In this document: positions 33,949 to 42,829 of the stretch, piece by piece | Layout: every line of letters starts with the position of its first letter | Position numbering within the stretch: the first letter of the stretch is position 1 | Source of the DNA: Cellulosimicrobium sp. Marseille-Q4280 | Lineage (GTDB): Bacteria > Actinomycetota > Actinomycetes > Actinomycetales > Cellulomonadaceae | DNA length: 56,676 nucleotides | NCBI RefSeq assembly: GCF_943181405.1 | Contig: NZ_CALPBY010000010.1 | Location: 1-56,676 of the forward strand | Direction of reading: 5' to 3' | Position numbers and translations under genes: made by a program | The notes under the pieces: generated by a model | What the model saw: only the letters and a program-made list of their open reading frames with translations | Databases searched by the model: none | Told to the model about the DNA's origin: nothing

Positions 33949-35051
33949 GACGACGCTCCTTCCGAGGTGGGCAGGTCGCGGGTGAGGAAGTGGTACTGCT
34001 CGACGAGGAAGCGCGCGAGCACGACGTCGCACGGTGTCGCCTCGACGGCGTCGCGAGCCTCGGTGAGGCCGGCGCGGACGGTGGGGGACGCGGAACGGCC
34101 GTTCGCGTCGGCCTTGGCGGAGAGCTTCTCGAGGCTGTACCGCAGCTCGGCGCGCTCGCGCAGGGGGCGGGCGTAGGCGTCCTCGACGGTCTGGACCGCG
34201 CGCGCGACGGCGTCGAGGCGGGCCGAGTAGGCGTCGAGCTCGAACCGGGAGTCCGGCACGGGGCCGAGCCGGGACACGTCGGGGACGGCGAGCCGCGGCG
34301 GGTGCGCGATCTCGCGGCGGCAGCGCGTCACGAGCTCGCGCAGCGCCGGCTCGCGTCCCTCGAGGGCGTCGCGCCGCTCGGTCGTCCGCGAACGGTCCCG
34401 CCCGAGCTCGCGCCGCTGCGCGGAGGCCACGATGAGGTCCCGCTCGGCGCGGGCCACCTCGGTCTCGAGCTCCGCGAGCGGACCCGAGACGTCGGCTCCG
34501 CGGGCGGCCTGCGCGACGAGCCGGTCGAGCCGGCCGCGCAGCGCCTCGATCCGCCCGCGCGCGTCACCGTCGGACCCGGCGAGGTCCTCGCAGCGCACCA
34601 GCTCGGCGCGCACGCCGCGCAGCCGCGCGACCTGGTCGGCCGTGTGCGGGTCGAACGACAGGCGTGTGCGGAGCTGGACGACGAGGGCGTCGCACAGCTT
34701 CACGGCCTCGACGAGCGAGACGAGCGCCGCGCCCGAGCCGGAGTCGAGCCGGCCCCAGACCAGGACCGACATCTTCTCGCGCGCGACGGCGTCGACGCGG
34801 CCCGAGTCCCACGTCACCCGCAGCTCGTCGGCGCGTCCACGGATCGCCTGCCACAGGGACAGCGCGAGCACGAGGTCGGCCGTGTACGCGTCGGGCGTCG
34901 CGGCGGCCTGGGCGGCGGCGTCGAGCCGGTCGAGCTCGGTCCGCCGCGCGTCGAGCCACGTCTCGAGCGCGCCGAGGTACGCCATGAGGTCGGCGGCGGG
35001 GATCGCCTCGCCGAGCCGTCCCGGCGCCTCGGGTGCGACGGGACGGCTCAC
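33945..35051 (-). CDS. Coiled-coil protein of unknown function in the PknG locus
   Basis: A 368-residue soluble protein, not recognised. It is mostly charged alpha-helix: LETWLDARRTELDRLDAA near the N-terminus, long Arg/Glu/Leu-rich heptads between about residues 150 and 260, and a conserved-looking C-terminus LARFLVEQYHFLTRDLP. No signal peptide or membrane segment. It lies between the GlnH-like lipoprotein and the kinase with 4-bp overlaps on both sides, so stoichiometric production with the kinase is expected; an adaptor or scaffold role is inference. Confidence 0.82.
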   Translation of the reverse strand: MSRPVAPEAPGRLGEAIPAADLMAYLGALETWLDARRTELDRLDAAAQAAATPDAYTADLVLALSLWQAIRGRADELRVTWDSGRVDAVAREKMSVLVWGRLDSGSGAALVSLVEAVKLCDALVVQLRTRLSFDPHTADQVARLRGVRAELVRCEDLAGSDGDARGRIEALRGRLDRLVAQAARGADVSGPLAELETEVARAERDLIVASAQRRELGRDRSRTTERRDALEGREPALRELVTRCRREIAHPPRLAVPDVSRLGPVPDSRFELDAYSARLDAVARAVQTVEDAYARPLRERAELRYSLEKLSAKADANGRSASPTVRAGLTEARDAVEATPCDVVLARFLVEQYHFLTRDLPTSEGASS

Positions 35052-36082
35052 GGCGTGCGGCCGTAGACCGGCGCCGGGGGCGTCGGAGCGTCGCCGAGCA
35101 CGCCGAGCCAGCGGTCGTAGCTCGCGGCCCACGTCCCGTCGCTCTTCATGCCCTCCAGGACGCCGTTGACGAAGCGCACCATGTCGACGTCGGCGGCAGG
35201 GACGCCGACGCCGTAGGGCTCGTCGCTGATCGCCTCGCCGACGACCTTCGCGTACGGGTCCTGAGCGGCGAACCCGGCGAGGATCGTGTCGTCGCCGGTG
35301 ATGGCGTCGACGCGGCCCTGCTGGAACAGCACGAGGCACTGCGTGTGCGTCGTCGCGGGGACCGCCTCGATGCCGGGGTACTCCTCGAGGCGCGTGAGCG
35401 TCGTGGTGCCCTCGGGCGCGCACACGCGCTGGCCCTCGAGGTCGGCGATGCCGCCGGCCTCCGAGTCGCGCGTGACGAGGACCTTCTGCCCCGCGTGGTA
35501 GTACTCCGCGGAGAACGCGATCTGCTCCCAGCGGTCGCAGTTGATGGTGAACGCACGGGCGACGAGGTCGACGTCGTCGTTCTCGAGGACCTCGATGCGC
35601 TGGCCGGACGTGATGACGCGGAACTGGAGCCGGTCGGGCTCACCGAAGATCGCGCGCGAGACCTCGCGCAGCACGTCGATGTCGAATCCCTCGATGTCGC
35701 CTGACAGCGGGTTGCGCGACCCCATGAGGAGCGTGTCCGCCGACACCCCGACGCGCAGCACGCCGCGCTCCCGGATCTCGGCCATCGTGCTGCCCGCGGG
35801 GAGCGCGTCCGGCCCGGGGAGGGCGCCCTCGGGCGCGTAGGACGCGAGCGGGTCGGAGCACTCGGCGGGTGCGGCGGCAGCGGGCGGGGCGCTCTCCTCG
35901 GCAGGCGGCTCCTCCGCGGCGAGGCGCAGGTCGTCGGCGCCGCTCGGTCCGGTGCAGGCGGCGAGCACCAGCGTCGTCGCGGCGAGCGCTGCCGCGAGAC
36001 CGCGCTTCAGGCGGGTCCCGCGCGGAGCGGGGCGGCGGGACCGGCCCGTGGTGGCCGCGGGGTCGGCGTTCGTCGTCGTCAC
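35048..36082 (-). CDS. glnH: GlnH-like amino-acid-binding lipoprotein
   Basis: A 344-residue SBP_bac_3 family protein. Basic N-region, hydrophobic core and lipobox LVLAAC anchor it outside the membrane; a Pro/Ala/Glu linker precedes the binding domain (about 100-330), with VLRVGVSADTLLMGSRNPLSGDIEGFDIDVLREV and TTTLTRLEEYPGI as typical lobes. No amino-acid ABC permease or ATPase is encoded nearby, so it acts as a sensor rather than an importer. In M. tuberculosis GlnH binds Asp/Glu and signals through GlnX to PknG. Overlaps both neighbours. Confidence 0.9.
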   Translation of the reverse strand: MTTTNADPAATTGRSRRPAPRGTRLKRGLAAALAATTLVLAACTGPSGADDLRLAAEEPPAEESAPPAAAAPAECSDPLASYAPEGALPGPDALPAGSTMAEIRERGVLRVGVSADTLLMGSRNPLSGDIEGFDIDVLREVSRAIFGEPDRLQFRVITSGQRIEVLENDDVDLVARAFTINCDRWEQIAFSAEYYHAGQKVLVTRDSEAGGIADLEGQRVCAPEGTTTLTRLEEYPGIEAVPATTHTQCLVLFQQGRVDAITGDDTILAGFAAQDPYAKVVGEAISDEPYGVGVPAADVDMVRFVNGVLEGMKSDGTWAASYDRWLGVLGDAPTPPAPVYGRTP

Positions 36083-37419
36083 CGGTACTCCTCCAGTCGT
36101 GCCGTCATGCCGCGCCACGCGAGCAGGGCCGCGACGAGCCCCGCGACCAGGAGCAGCCACCCGGCGACCGCCGCGCTCGTGCTCGCCGAGCCGAGGTCGT
36201 CCCGGGTCGCTGCTGCGTTCGTCTCGATGTCGTCGCGCGCCGCGGCGGAGAACGCGTCGAACGCCGCGTTCGCGCTGTCGGGCTCGGTGCTCGTCGCGAG
36301 CGCGACGGCCCCGTCCCAGTCGCCGCCGTCGTCGAGCGCGCGGATCTCCGCGTGGTGCGCCACCCACTCGTCGAGCGCCTGGGCCGTCGACCCGTCGAGG
36401 ACGCCGTCGGCAGCCGCGGCGTCGAGCCGCTCGCTCGCGTCGGCGGTCGCGGCCTGGAACTCCTCCTCGTAGGCCTGGCCGGACCCGCGCTTGATGAGGG
36501 TGAAGGCCTCCATGGACTTCGCCTCGTTCGCGAGCGCGTACGCCTGCGACGCGGCGAGCGTCGCGGCGTACGGGCCGGTCCGCACGTCCTGGGCACGGGT
36601 CGAGGCCTGCGACAACAGGATCGTCCCCACGAGCCCGACGACGAGCACGACCACCGTGGCCGACGCGAGGCCGACGTTGAGCACGCGGTGCGTCCGGCGA
36701 GCGAGCCACACCTGGCCCAGGACGAGCACGGCGAGCGCGACGAGGCACCCGGCGAGGACCCACAGCGCGTTCCGCACGCCCGAGAAGTCCGCGGCGACGC
36801 GGTCGGCGTCGTCGAGGACGACCTCGTCGAGCGCGGGCAGCATCTCGTCGCGCAGGATCGTGGACGCCTGGTCGAGGTACGCGGCCCCGACCGGGAAGCC
36901 CTGCCGGTTGTTCGCGCGCGCCTGCTCGACGAGCCCGGTGTACACGGTGAGGTCGGCGGCCACCTGGCCGAGGATCTCGGCGTCCGCCTCGTTGCTGCCG
37001 GACAGCGTCGCGAGGTCGGCCGCCGCCTGGTCGACGAGCTCGTCGTAGCGCGCGCGCTGCTCGGCCGGCTCGAGGCCGCCGACGAGGAACGCGCCGGTCG
37101 CCGTCGCGTCGGCCGCCACGAGCGCGTTGCGCACGTCCTGCACGCCGACGAGCTGCGCCGAGTCCTCGGCCGCGGCGTCGAGCGCGCGGGACTGGACGCT
37201 GCCCGCCTGGAAGCCGAGCAGGCCCAGCGCCACGGAGGCGAGGACGGACAGCGCGAGGACGAGGCGCAGGCGGCCGGGCGTGCGCCGCAGCGCGCCGCGC
37301 GCCCGGGCGACGGTCGCGCTGCCGACGGGCTGCACCGCCTGGCCGGCCGGGGCCGAGGGCGCCACGAGGACGGTGCCCGACGGCGGGGGCGCGGCCTGGC
37401 GGACCGGGGTGGTCGTCAT
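36079..37419 (-). CDS. glnX: GlnX-like transmembrane signalling protein
   Basis: A 446-residue membrane protein with four helices: near residues 50-70, two central ones about 218-265, and one at the C-terminus (about 417-437). The two large segments between helices (about 150 residues each, helical, Asp/Ala-rich) would lie outside and resemble four-helix-bundle sensor domains. This is the expected topology of GlnX, which relays GlnH occupancy to PknG. Assignment rests on topology and on its position between glnH and the AAA+ gene. The ATG overlaps the AAA+ stop. Confidence 0.82.
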   Translation of the reverse strand: MTTTPVRQAAPPPSGTVLVAPSAPAGQAVQPVGSATVARARGALRRTPGRLRLVLALSVLASVALGLLGFQAGSVQSRALDAAAEDSAQLVGVQDVRNALVAADATATGAFLVGGLEPAEQRARYDELVDQAAADLATLSGSNEADAEILGQVAADLTVYTGLVEQARANNRQGFPVGAAYLDQASTILRDEMLPALDEVVLDDADRVAADFSGVRNALWVLAGCLVALAVLVLGQVWLARRTHRVLNVGLASATVVVLVVGLVGTILLSQASTRAQDVRTGPYAATLAASQAYALANEAKSMEAFTLIKRGSGQAYEEEFQAATADASERLDAAAADGVLDGSTAQALDEWVAHHAEIRALDDGGDWDGAVALATSTEPDSANAAFDAFSAAARDDIETNAAATRDDLGSASTSAAVAGWLLLVAGLVAALLAWRGMTARLEEYR

Positions 37420-39098
37420 GCGTTCTCCTCGACGGTGGGGTGGACGGGAGGTGAGGTCGTGGTGCCGGACGCGTCGGGCACCTCGGGTGTCTCGGGCGGG
37501 TCGAGCGACGCGAGCAGAGCGGGCGCGCCCTCGCCGTCGACGAGGTCGGCGGGAAGCAGGAGGCGCAGCTCGTCGACCGTCGGGGCGGGCACGTCGCGCA
37601 GCCGCCATGCGTGGCGGGCGATCGCGGCGTCGAGCACGTTGCGCGCCCAGCGCGCGTTGCCGAAGCCCTCGGTGCGCGCCTGGGCGGCGGCCAGGCGGCC
37701 GAACGTCTCGAGCGCCTCGGGCGTCGGCTCGAAGTCGGACCGGTCGGCCATGCCCGCGAAGATGTCGCGCAGCTCGTCGTCCGTGTAGTCCTCGAACGTG
37801 ATGGTCGTCGAGAAGCGCGACTCGAGACCGGGGTTCGTCGCGAGGAAGTCCGCCATCGGGCCGGGGTACCCGGCGACGACGACGACGAGCTCGTCGCGGT
37901 GGTCCTCCATGTCCTTGACGAGCGTGGTGATCGCCTCGGCGCCGTACTGGTCCTCCGCGAGCCCGTACGCCTCGTCGACGAACAGCACGCCGCCGAGCGC
38001 CGTGGCCACGACCTCCGACGTCTTCACGGCGGTCTGGCCGAGGTAGCCCGCGACGAGCTCGGAGCGGTCGACCTCGACCAGGTGGCCCTTCGCGAGCAGC
38101 CCGAGAGCGCGGTAGATGCCCGCGACGAGCCGCGCGACGGTCGTCTTGCCCGTGCCCGGGTTCCCGAGGAACACGAGGTGGCGCGTGAGCGTCGGTCGCG
38201 TGAGCCCGGCGTCGGTCCGCAGCTTCTCGACGCGCAGCAGCTCGGTCTGGCGGTGGATCTCGTCCTTCACGCGACCGAGCCCCGTGAGCGCGTCGAGCTC
38301 GGCGAGCAGCTCCTCGAGCGGGCGGGCGGGCTCCTCCTCGGTCTCGGCGGCCTGCGCGGAGGTCGTCTGCGCGGCCGCCGCCGGCGCTGCTCCCACCGTC
38401 CCGCCCGCGTCGGTCCCGTTCCGAGCGGTGCCCGACGACGCGGGGCCCCCCGGGGGCGTCGGCGTCCCGTGCCCGCGCGCCCCGAGCGCGTCGAGGATCG
38501 ACTCCACGGACGGGACGTCGGGCGGGGTCGGGCGCGCGCCCTGGAGGCGGGTGCCGAGGTGCGCGAGCTCGCCGAGGTCGAACGGGTTCGCCGACGCCGG
38601 ACGGTCGCCGAGCGGCCCGCCGGCAGCCGGCGCCGTCGGGCCCGGCGTCGCGAGACCAGGTGCCGCGGGACCGGGCGAGGTCGCGACGGGCGGGCGTGTC
38701 CTGGCCGACGCCGCCCGCTGCACCGCCGCGGTCCCGGCGGCGCTCCCGGCGACGTGCGGACCGGGCGTGCCGAGGGCGGCAGCGGCCGATGCGACGTCGG
38801 CCAGGGCGGCGCCGTAGGCGGCGGCGCGCGTCGAGCGCGCGGCGACGAGGCCGGCGAGCACGTCGGTGGGCGACGACCGCCAGCGGCGCGCGCTCGAGGC
38901 GGCGGTGAAGAACGCGCCCGTCGCAGCGGGGTCGTGGCCGAGCGCGGCGAGCCAGGCCGCGGGAGCTCCGGTCGAGGACTCGGCGACCGCTGCTGCGAGG
39001 CGTGCGCCCTCGTCGCGGGCGGCGTCCTCGTCGACCCCCGCGTCGCGCGCGGCGGCGGCCAGCGCGTCGAGCGCGGTGGCGAGGTCGGGCGTCGTCAC
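37416..39098 (-). CDS. CbxX/EccA-type AAA+ ATPase
   Basis: A 560-residue ATPase. The N-terminal 110 residues are helical, then a long Pro/Ala/Gly-rich linker (about 110-255), then a CbxX/CfxQ-type AAA+ domain: Walker A GNPGTGKTT (312-320), Walker B VLFVDEAYGL (371-380), sensor region VVVAGYPGPMADFLATNPGLESRF with its arginine, and a C-terminal lid (NARWARNVLDAAI). Relatives remodel protein complexes (Rubisco activase CbbX; EccA in type VII secretion). Here it may remodel a component of the signalling locus. GTGA overlap with the upstream gene. Confidence 0.92.
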   Translation of the reverse strand: MTTPDLATALDALAAAARDAGVDEDAARDEGARLAAAVAESSTGAPAAWLAALGHDPAATGAFFTAASSARRWRSSPTDVLAGLVAARSTRAAAYGAALADVASAAAALGTPGPHVAGSAAGTAAVQRAASARTRPPVATSPGPAAPGLATPGPTAPAAGGPLGDRPASANPFDLGELAHLGTRLQGARPTPPDVPSVESILDALGARGHGTPTPPGGPASSGTARNGTDAGGTVGAAPAAAAQTTSAQAAETEEEPARPLEELLAELDALTGLGRVKDEIHRQTELLRVEKLRTDAGLTRPTLTRHLVFLGNPGTGKTTVARLVAGIYRALGLLAKGHLVEVDRSELVAGYLGQTAVKTSEVVATALGGVLFVDEAYGLAEDQYGAEAITTLVKDMEDHRDELVVVVAGYPGPMADFLATNPGLESRFSTTITFEDYTDDELRDIFAGMADRSDFEPTPEALETFGRLAAAQARTEGFGNARWARNVLDAAIARHAWRLRDVPAPTVDELRLLLPADLVDGEGAPALLASLDPPETPEVPDASGTTTSPPVHPTVEENA

Positions 39099-39652
39099 GG
39101 GGCCTCCAGGCGTCCGGTCAGGTCGGGCGGCGGCGTCCCGGCACCGGCACCCGGTGACAGCGAGATCGAGGAGTCGCGGAACTTGTCCGCGAGGAACTGC
39201 CCGTGCGCGACGAGCGCCGCGGCGTCGGCCCGCGAGACCGCGTCGGAGATCTTGTCGAGCGTCACGCCGAGCAGGTCGAGCTGGTCGCACAGGAGCATGA
39301 GGGACGTCTTGCCGTGCGCGACGACTCGGCGGTCGGCGAAGTCGCGCGGCAGGCGCAGGTACGCGCCCACGGCCTCGGGCAGGTAGCTCGTCGCGGTCGC
39401 GACGACCGTGTGCGCCTGCTGCGAGCCACCGCCGAGGCGGTCGAGGCGCGGCACCATCTCCTCGACCGTGCCGGTGATGCGGTGCACGCGCGCCGTCACC
39501 GCCGGGGGTACGCGGCCCTCGATCTGCTGCTCGATGCGCTCGACGGACTCGAGGATGTCCGCGCTCGTCGGAGGCGGGGGCAGCTCGAGGGCGGGTTCGG
39601 TCGTGCGGGAGCGACCGCCCAGGCGGGCGACCACGTCGGAGATCCAGCCCAT
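39095..39652 (-). CDS. Unknown 185-residue protein between telA and the AAA+ gene
   Basis: Not confidently recognised. Soluble and mainly helical: MGWISDVVARLGGR at the N-terminus, SADILESVERIEQQIEGRVPPAVTARV, a central YLPEAVGAYLRLPRDFA block, then LLCDQLDLLGVTLDKISDAVSRADAAAL and a Pro/Gly tail. TelA genes are often partnered by small XpaC-like genes; the YLPEAVxAYLxLP pattern and position fit such a partner, but I cannot confirm the family. The ribosome site is weak. It follows telA by 103 bp and overlaps the AAA+ gene. Confidence 0.8.
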   Translation of the reverse strand: MGWISDVVARLGGRSRTTEPALELPPPPTSADILESVERIEQQIEGRVPPAVTARVHRITGTVEEMVPRLDRLGGGSQQAHTVVATATSYLPEAVGAYLRLPRDFADRRVVAHGKTSLMLLCDQLDLLGVTLDKISDAVSRADAAALVAHGQFLADKFRDSSISLSPGAGAGTPPPDLTGRLEAP

Positions 39653-39755
39653 CTAGGCGACCGTCCAGCTCGGGGTGCGTGCGGGAGATGACAGGGGAAA
39701 CTCTGCGGATGGTGCGGGTGCTGCTGCAGGTGTCGGCGTCGTCATGCGGGGCGGC

Positions 39756-40973
39756 TCAGAGCCGGCCGATGTCGAGCGAGCCGTTGCCGGCCTGCGACAC
39801 GTCGGAGCGGCGCGCCCGGTCGAGGTACTCGTTGGCCTTCGTGGTCTCGGTCTCGAGGACGCCGATCGTCTGCGCCATCGAGTCGAGCGCCTGCGTCTTG
39901 AACGTCGAGATCGAGTCGAGCGTCGCGTAGATGTTCGCGAACGCCTGCTGGAGCTGCGGGAGCCCCACGGTCGCGCTCGCCGCCTGCGACTGGATGGTCG
40001 CCGACTGGTCCGCGAGCATCTTCGACGTCGACGCGATCATGTTCGACGTCGTCGTGTTGAGCGCCGTGATCTGGTCCAGCACGAGCTTCTGGTGGGCGAG
40101 CGCCTGCGCGACGATGACGGCCGTGCGCAGCGCCGAGATGGTGGTCGTCGTCGCGCGGTCGACGCCCTTGATGAGCTCGAGGTTGTTCTTCATGATGATG
40201 TCCATCGCGAGGTAGCCCTGGATGGACACCGCGAGCTGCGTCAGCAGGTCCTGGTGCTTCTGACGCACGTAGAACTGCACGTCCTCGCGCAGGGCCTGGG
40301 CCCGCTCGGGGTCGGTCGTCTCGAGCTGGGAGATCTTCGTGGAGAGCTCGGTGTCGAGGCGCTCGGCGATGAAGATGTACTGGTTGAGGCGCCCCATCGT
40401 GTCCCAGAGGTTCTGCTTCTCCAGGTTGAGCGCGGCGTTGTCCTTGCGGAGCTCGTCCTGCCCGTTGTAGAGCGACTGGACGATCGCGTTGAGCTGGGAC
40501 TGCGAGCTCTCGTAGCGACGGAAGTAGTCCTGGATCTTGCCGCCGAACGGGATGATGCCGAGCAGCTTCTTGCCGATCGGTGCCTCGCTCGGGTCGAGGT
40601 CCTCGACGGTGCGGCGCAGCTCGAGGAGGGACTTGCTGATCTTGGAGCTGTCGGAGACCCCGCCCTCGCGGAACTCCTTGACGGGCATGTCGAGCATGCG
40701 GTTCGACACGTCGGCCGCGGCGCGGATGTCGGCGTCGCCCATCTTGCGGACGTCGTCGGCCTTGGCGGCGAACTCGGGGGAGCGGGTGTCCGCGGACAGG
40801 AGCTGGTCGAGGTACGAGCCGACCTTGGCCTCGAGACCCGGGATCGCGGCCTCGTCGACGCGCGGCGCCAACGAGGGGGCCTGCGTGGCGGCGACGGGCT
40901 TGACGGGTTCCGGCGCGGTGAGCGTGAGCGTCTCCGTCGGGGCGGGGGGCTGGAGCGGTGCTGCCTCGGTCAT
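39756..40973 (-). CDS. telA: TelA-family (toxic anion resistance) protein
   Basis: A 405-residue helical cytoplasmic protein of the TelA/KlaA family. After a Pro/Thr-rich N-terminus (about 45 residues) comes the family core: LGIIPFGGKIQDYFRRYESSQSQLNAIVQSL, DNAALNLEKQNLWDTMGRLNQYIFIAERLD and MKNNLELIKGVDRATTTTISALRTAVIVAQALAHQ. Named for tellurite resistance, but the biochemical role is unresolved. First gene of the signalling locus, with an AAGGA site and a leader of about 110 nt holding palindromes. Confidence 0.94.
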   Translation of the reverse strand: MTEAAPLQPPAPTETLTLTAPEPVKPVAATQAPSLAPRVDEAAIPGLEAKVGSYLDQLLSADTRSPEFAAKADDVRKMGDADIRAAADVSNRMLDMPVKEFREGGVSDSSKISKSLLELRRTVEDLDPSEAPIGKKLLGIIPFGGKIQDYFRRYESSQSQLNAIVQSLYNGQDELRKDNAALNLEKQNLWDTMGRLNQYIFIAERLDTELSTKISQLETTDPERAQALREDVQFYVRQKHQDLLTQLAVSIQGYLAMDIIMKNNLELIKGVDRATTTTISALRTAVIVAQALAHQKLVLDQITALNTTTSNMIASTSKMLADQSATIQSQAASATVGLPQLQQAFANIYATLDSISTFKTQALDSMAQTIGVLETETTKANEYLDRARRSDVSQAGNGSLDIGRL

Positions 40974-41041
40974 CTCGATCCTTCGCTCGTGCGTGCCGTC
41001 GGTCGCCGTCGGTGGCGGCTGGGGGAGGGCTGTCGCACGCC

Positions 41042-41097
41042 CCCGGGTACCCGGGCGAACCGGGCGGAACCGGCCCAGGGCCGGTCCGGCGAGTATA
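41042..41097 (-). promoter_or_regulatory. Promoter and palindromes upstream of telA
   Basis: Minus-strand TATACT (41092-41097) in a rare A/T-rich patch is a good -10. Downstream of it lie ACCGGCCC-A-GGGCCGGT (41069-41085), over the expected start, and the perfect palindrome CCCGGGTACCCGGG (41042-41055). Both are placed where a repressor could act on the whole signalling operon. The rest of the 40974-41288 spacer shows nothing else. Confidence 0.45.
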
Positions 41098-41288
41098 TCT
41101 ACGACGGCTGGCCCGATCTTTACCCTTTCCCACCCCAGGAGGGTGAGAACTGCCCATGCCGAGCACAACGTGCGCGCGGCCGATGAGTTCCACGCACGGG
41201 CGCCGTCGTCCCTGTCGACCGCGCGGCGCGGGCACGTGCACGGGCACGGCCGCGGACGTGCCGCGGACATCGAGGAACGGGGACGACC

Positions 41289-42032
41289 GTGCAGCTCGCC
41301 GGGAAGAACGCCGTGGTCTACGGGGCCGCCGGGTCGATGGGGTCGGCGGTGAGCCGGGCCTTCGCCGGCGCGGGCGCCCGCGTGTTCCTCGCGGGGCGGA
41401 CGGCCGCGACGCTCGACGCGCTCGTGGACGAGATCCGGGCCGCCGGGGGAGCGGCCGAGGCCGCGGTGCTCGACGTCGACGACCTCGGCGCGGTGCACGA
41501 CCACGCGGCACACGTCGTGGCGACCGCGGGGAGCCTCGACGTGTCGTTCAACGCGGTGGGGATGGACGCGGTGCAGAACGTGCCGTTCGTCGACATGGAT
41601 CCCGACGACGTCCTGGTCCCCGTGACGCAGGCCGTGCGGCGCCACACGCACACCGCGGGCACCGCGGCGCGGCACATGGTCGCCTAGGGCTCGGGCGTCG
41701 TCGTGGTGCTCTCGTCGACGGCGGCGCAGGAGTCGCGGCACGAGATGGGCGGGTTCAACGTCGCGTGCGCCGCACTCGAGGCGCTCGTGCGCGGGCTCGC
41801 GGGCGAGGTCGGGCGCGACGGGGTGCGCGTCGTCGGGCTGCGGCCCAACTTCACGCCGGAGACCGCCGGGGCGAAGGACGAGGACCTGCCCGACCTCGTG
41901 GACGACACGCTGCTCGGCCGGCTGCCGCGGCTCGCCGAGGTCGCGGGCAGCGCGGTCTACCTCGCGTCCGACGCCGCGGGCGCGACGACGGGCGTCGTCC
42001 TCGACCTGTCGTGCGGCGCGATCGTCGGCTGA
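41289..42032 (+). pseudogene. SDR-family gene interrupted by an in-frame stop
   Basis: A single frame from GTG 41289 to 42032 encodes a 247-residue short-chain dehydrogenase-like protein, interrupted by TAG at 41685-41687. Before it: GAAGSMGSAVSRAFAGAGARVFLAGR (nucleotide-binding glycine motif) and LDVSFNAVG; after it: GSGVVVVLSS and the C-terminal Rossmann half. Relatives typically read MVxQGSG at this point, so CAG to TAG is the simplest explanation. The usual active-site YxxxK reads FNVAC, so even the intact protein would lack the classical catalytic Tyr and Lys. A second start could make the downstream half, but it has no ribosome site. Confidence 0.85.
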
Positions 42033-42103
42033 TCCGGACGATCCGGCTGGTCCGCTGGACCGGCGCACCGATGAGTCGGCCTCTCGGACACGGTCGGGAC
42101 ACC

Positions 42104-42538
42104 ATGACCGACCACGGCTCGTCCATCGCCCAGGCCTCACCCGGCCCCGCCCACGTCCCCGAGGGCGCTCGTGCGCTCGTCGCGGGACCGCACGTCGCGC
42201 ACCTCGCGACGGTCCTGCCCGACGGCGCCCCGCACGTCGTGCCCCTCTGGGTCGCCTGGGAGGGCGACCGGCTGGCGTTCCTCACCGGTCCGGGCTCGCG
42301 CAAGGCCCGCAACCTCGCGCGCGACCCGCGCGTCGCGGTCTCGGTGACCGAGACCGCGAACCCGTTCGTCATGGCGACACTGCGGGGCCGCGTCGTCGAG
42401 GTGCTCGACGGCGAGCCCGGCTGGGCGGTCGTCGACCGCATCTCGGTCCTCTACACGGGCGGGCCCTACCCGCGGGGCGAGGAGCGGCACGCGTTCCTCG
42501 TGGAGATCGAGCACGCCGACGCGCAGTCGTTCGGCTGA
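42104..42538 (+). CDS. PPOX-class (pyridoxamine-phosphate-oxidase-like) flavin/F420 enzyme
   Basis: A 144-residue split-barrel protein. Family blocks: HVAHLATVLPDGAPHVVPLWVAWEGDRLAFLTGPGSRKARNLARDPRVAVSV, with the KARNL motif typical of F420-dependent PPOX-class proteins, and LRGRVVEVLDG. Probably binds F420 or FMN and reduces a small substrate; substrate unknown. An in-frame ATG at 42071 would add 11 residues; neither start has a clear ribosome site. It follows the broken SDR gene by 71 bp. Confidence 0.85.
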   Translation: MTDHGSSIAQASPGPAHVPEGARALVAGPHVAHLATVLPDGAPHVVPLWVAWEGDRLAFLTGPGSRKARNLARDPRVAVSVTETANPFVMATLRGRVVEVLDGEPGWAVVDRISVLYTGGPYPRGEERHAFLVEIEHADAQSFG

Positions 42539-42597
42539 CCGACCGCCGCGGGGCGCTTGATCCTGCCCGCAGCGCGGCTGCCGGGCCCCAGGTGTGG

Positions 42598-42670
<73 letters not shown>

Positions 42671-42726
42671 GCGCAGCCATCGTAGTGTGCGGGTCGCGTG
42701 CCCGGCAGGTCACGACCGCCACCCGG

Positions 42727-42795
42727 CCTGCAGGCCGACCTGCAGGCCGACCTGCAGCCGACCCGCAGCCGACCTGGACGGACGGCGCGTACGTT
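42727..42795 (+). repeat. Decaying 12-bp tandem repeat and promoter before the first GTPase gene
   Basis: CCTGCAGGCCGA occurs twice (42727-42750), followed by 11-bp variants CCTGCAGCCGA and CCCGCAGCCGA (to about 42772). Just after it, TACGTT (42790-42795) is a candidate -10 for the GTPase operon. Confidence 0.55.
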
Positions 42796-42829
42796 TTGCG
42801 GGGTCGGGTCCAGGCGTCAGGATGAACCC

